From: Peptostreptococcaceae bacterium | Lineage (GTDB): Bacteria > Bacillota > Clostridia > Peptostreptococcales > Peptostreptococcaceae | Assembly (NCBI GenBank): GCA_029983575.1 | Contig: JASBZE010000091.1 | Location: forward strand, 1 to 6,473 | Direction: 5' to 3' | DNA length: 6,473 bases | Part shown: positions 5,801 to 6,473 of the stretch, piece after piece | Layout of the letters: each line of letters begins with the position of its first letter | Position numbering within the stretch: position 1 is the first letter of the stretch | The notes under the pieces: generated by a model | What the model saw: only the letters and a program-made list of their open reading frames with translations | Databases searched by the model: none | Told to the model about the DNA's origin: nothing | Position numbers and translations under genes: made by a program

Positions 5801-6431
5801 AGGTGGAGACGGTTGGGCATACGACATCGGTTACGGTGGACTAGACCACGTACTTGCATCAGGCGAAGACGTAAACGTGCTTGTATTTGATACAGAAGTT
5901 TACTCAAATACTGGTGGACAATCTTCTAAGGCTACTCCAGCTGCTGCAGTTGCTAAGTTCGCTGCTTCAGGTAAGAAGTCTAAGAAGAAAGACCTAGGTA
6001 TGATGGCTGCTACTTACGGTAATGTATATGTAGCTCAAGTTGCTATCGGAGCTGATAAGAACCACTTCTTAAAGGCTGTAGTAGAAGCTGAAGCACATCA
6101 CGGTCCATCTCTAATAATAGCTTACGCACCTTGTATCAACCACGGTCTAAAAGAAGGTATGGGTAGAACAATAGCTAACGAAGGTCAAGCTGTTGACGCT
6201 GGATACTGGCATCTATACAGATACAATCCAGATCTAGCTGATCAAGGTAAGAACCCATTCACTCTAGATTCTAAGGAACCTAAGGCATCATTTAGAGAAT
6301 TCCTAATGAATCAAGTTAGATACTCTTCACTAGTTAGACAATTCCCAGAGGAAGCTGAGGAATTATTCGCTAAAGCTGAAGCAGATGCAAAGGCTAGATA
6401 CGAAGGATACAAGAGAATGGCAGAAATGTAA
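2877..6431 (+). CDS. nifJ: Pyruvate:ferredoxin (flavodoxin) oxidoreductase
   Basis: This 1184-residue cytoplasmic enzyme oxidises pyruvate with CoA to acetyl-CoA and CO2 and passes two electrons to ferredoxin or flavodoxin, the central step of clostridial fermentation. It is the full-length single-chain form. YPITPSS (28-34, Thr31), Glu64 and Arg114 match the pyruvate-site residues of the Desulfovibrio africanus enzyme at the same numbers. CoA-binding and transketolase-like domains follow to about residue 640. A two-[4Fe-4S] ferredoxin domain has Cys690/693/696/700 and Cys746/749/752/756. The proximal cluster is ligated by Cys816, Cys819, Cys844 and Cys1086. The thiamine diphosphate site is GDGWAYDIGYGG (977-988) and NTGGQ (1011-1015). 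The chain lacks the extra C-terminal domain that protects the D. africanus enzyme from oxygen. AAGGAGG (2865-2871) lies five bases before the ATG. Few AGG codons and regular use of a small codon set suggest high expression. It appears to be a single-gene transcript. The gene is also often named por or pfor. Confidence 0.97.
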   Translation: MAKFMKTVDGNTAAAHVSYAFTDVAAIYPITPSSTMAELVDDWSSNGRKNIFGQEVKVVEMQSEGGAAGAFHGSLQAGALTSTYTASQGLLLMLPNIYKCAGELLPGVFHVSARALAAQALSIFGDHQDVMACRQSGAVLLASGSVQEVADLASVAHCSAIEGRLPFIHFFDGFRTSHEIQKVELMENEEYEQLINLEAVKAFRDHALTPNAPVTRGTAQNPDIYFQTREIHNQYYNRIVGIVEKYMEKVGELTGRKYHLFDYYGAKDAKNVVVAMGSVTEAIEEVIDVLNEKGGSYGVVKVHLFRPFSVEHFLKAMPETVERVAVLDRTKEPGSLGEPLKLDVQSAFYGKENAPLVVGGRYGLGSKDTTPTDIKAMFDNLVADEPKDGFTLSIVDDITNTSLKINEKLSITYPGTVRCKFWGLGSDGTVGANKQAIKIIGDNTDKYAQAYFAYDSKKSGGVTVSHLRFGDTPIRATYLIDEADYVACHNQSYVDKYDVLEGLKKGGTFVLNTLWKPEELDTHLPAKMKRYLAENEINFYTVDAVTLANEIGLGNRINMIMQAAFFDLASIIDNESAIKFLKQSIEKTYGNKGEKIVKMNWEAVDKGINALVKIDVPAEWKDAVDSIGEQEHMEPAFIKNILRPMNAQQGDKLPVSAFNGYEDGTFPAGTAAYEKRCIAVEVPEWQIDNCIQCNQCAFVCPHACIRPILATDEELEKAPQQFEAKKAMGKGMEDYKYRIQISTQDCTGCGNCADVCPAKQKALIMKPAEAQIAEQEENWKFAMDITLNHNKGDLMNVNTLKGSQFRQPLVEFSGACAGCGETPYIKLVTQLFGNRMMIANATGCSSIWGGSAPSTPYTVNHEGKGPSWANSLFEDNAEYGYGMYLGVKQLRYKVKDLVNELNELCPDEDAKKVLADWVENIDNGEGTIERSNALADIVDALKLDSKVMADEKVADVVTKLDELRDYFVKRSHWILGGDGWAYDIGYGGLDHVLASGEDVNVLVFDTEVYSNTGGQSSKATPAAAVAKFAASGKKSKKKDLGMMAATYGNVYVAQVAIGADKNHFLKAVVEAEAHHGPSLIIAYAPCINHGLKEGMGRTIANEGQAVDAGYWHLYRYNPDLADQGKNPFTLDSKEPKASFREFLMNQVRYSSLVRQFPEEAEELFAKAEADAKARYEGYKRMAEM

Positions 6432-6442
6432 TTCATAATAAT

Positions 6443-6472
6443 AAAGGCTGCGCTTATGCGTAGCCTTTTTTT
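6443..6472 (+). terminator. Intrinsic terminator after the oxidoreductase gene
   Basis: AAAGGCTGCGC (6443-6453) pairs with GCGTAGCCTTT (6458-6468) over eleven positions with one G-U pair, around the loop TTAT. A run of seven T (6466-6472) overlaps and follows the right arm. It begins eleven bases after the stop codon. This is a textbook Rho-independent terminator and indicates that transcription ends here. Confidence 0.93.
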
Positions 6473-6473
6473 A

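Noticed and set aside
1..6473. CRISPR array, tRNA, rRNA, insertion sequence, attachment site or novel defence system
   Set aside because: No regularly spaced repeats, cloverleaf, transposase motif or long terminal repeats were seen. All long open frames are explained by three genes.

Overview
The window is AT-rich bacterial DNA with strong GGAGG-type ribosome binding sites, AGA/AGG-dominated arginine codons, and a full-length single-chain pyruvate:ferredoxin oxidoreductase. Together these point to an anaerobic low-GC Firmicute, most likely a member of the Clostridia. The family cannot be fixed from the sequence alone.

Layout. Positions 1-119 hold no gene that I can support. A minus-strand gene (584 down to 120) encodes a 154-residue charged soluble protein that I do not recognise. 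A 162-base divergent spacer (585-746) carries its likely promoter and two dyads. A plus-strand gene (747-2528) then encodes a GAF-GAF-PP2C/SpoIIE-type serine/threonine phosphatase with all the expected metal-binding motifs. A 348-base spacer (2529-2876) has no gene but is unusually rich in inverted repeats. It holds two promoter candidates for the next gene and one terminator-like hairpin. The last gene (2877-6431) encodes pyruvate:ferredoxin (flavodoxin) oxidoreductase, and a clear intrinsic terminator closes the window (6443-6472).

How the parts relate. The oxidoreductase is a core enzyme of fermentative energy metabolism, and its codon use and terminator fit a highly expressed single-gene transcript. 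The phosphatase is a signalling protein of the kind that dephosphorylates STAS-domain anti-sigma antagonists, but no antagonist, anti-sigma or sigma gene lies beside it here, so its target must be elsewhere. I see no evidence of one operon across the window: the first two genes diverge, and the second and third are separated by the structured spacer.

The coding content is ordinary apart from the unknown small gene. The most unusual material is non-coding. In the spacer before the oxidoreductase gene, an extended -10 element sits in the loop of a long imperfect palindrome, and downstream stems overlap so that they cannot all form at once. This may be regulatory, but it is unproven. I found no CRISPR array, tRNA, rRNA, insertion sequence or recognisable new defence or mobile system.
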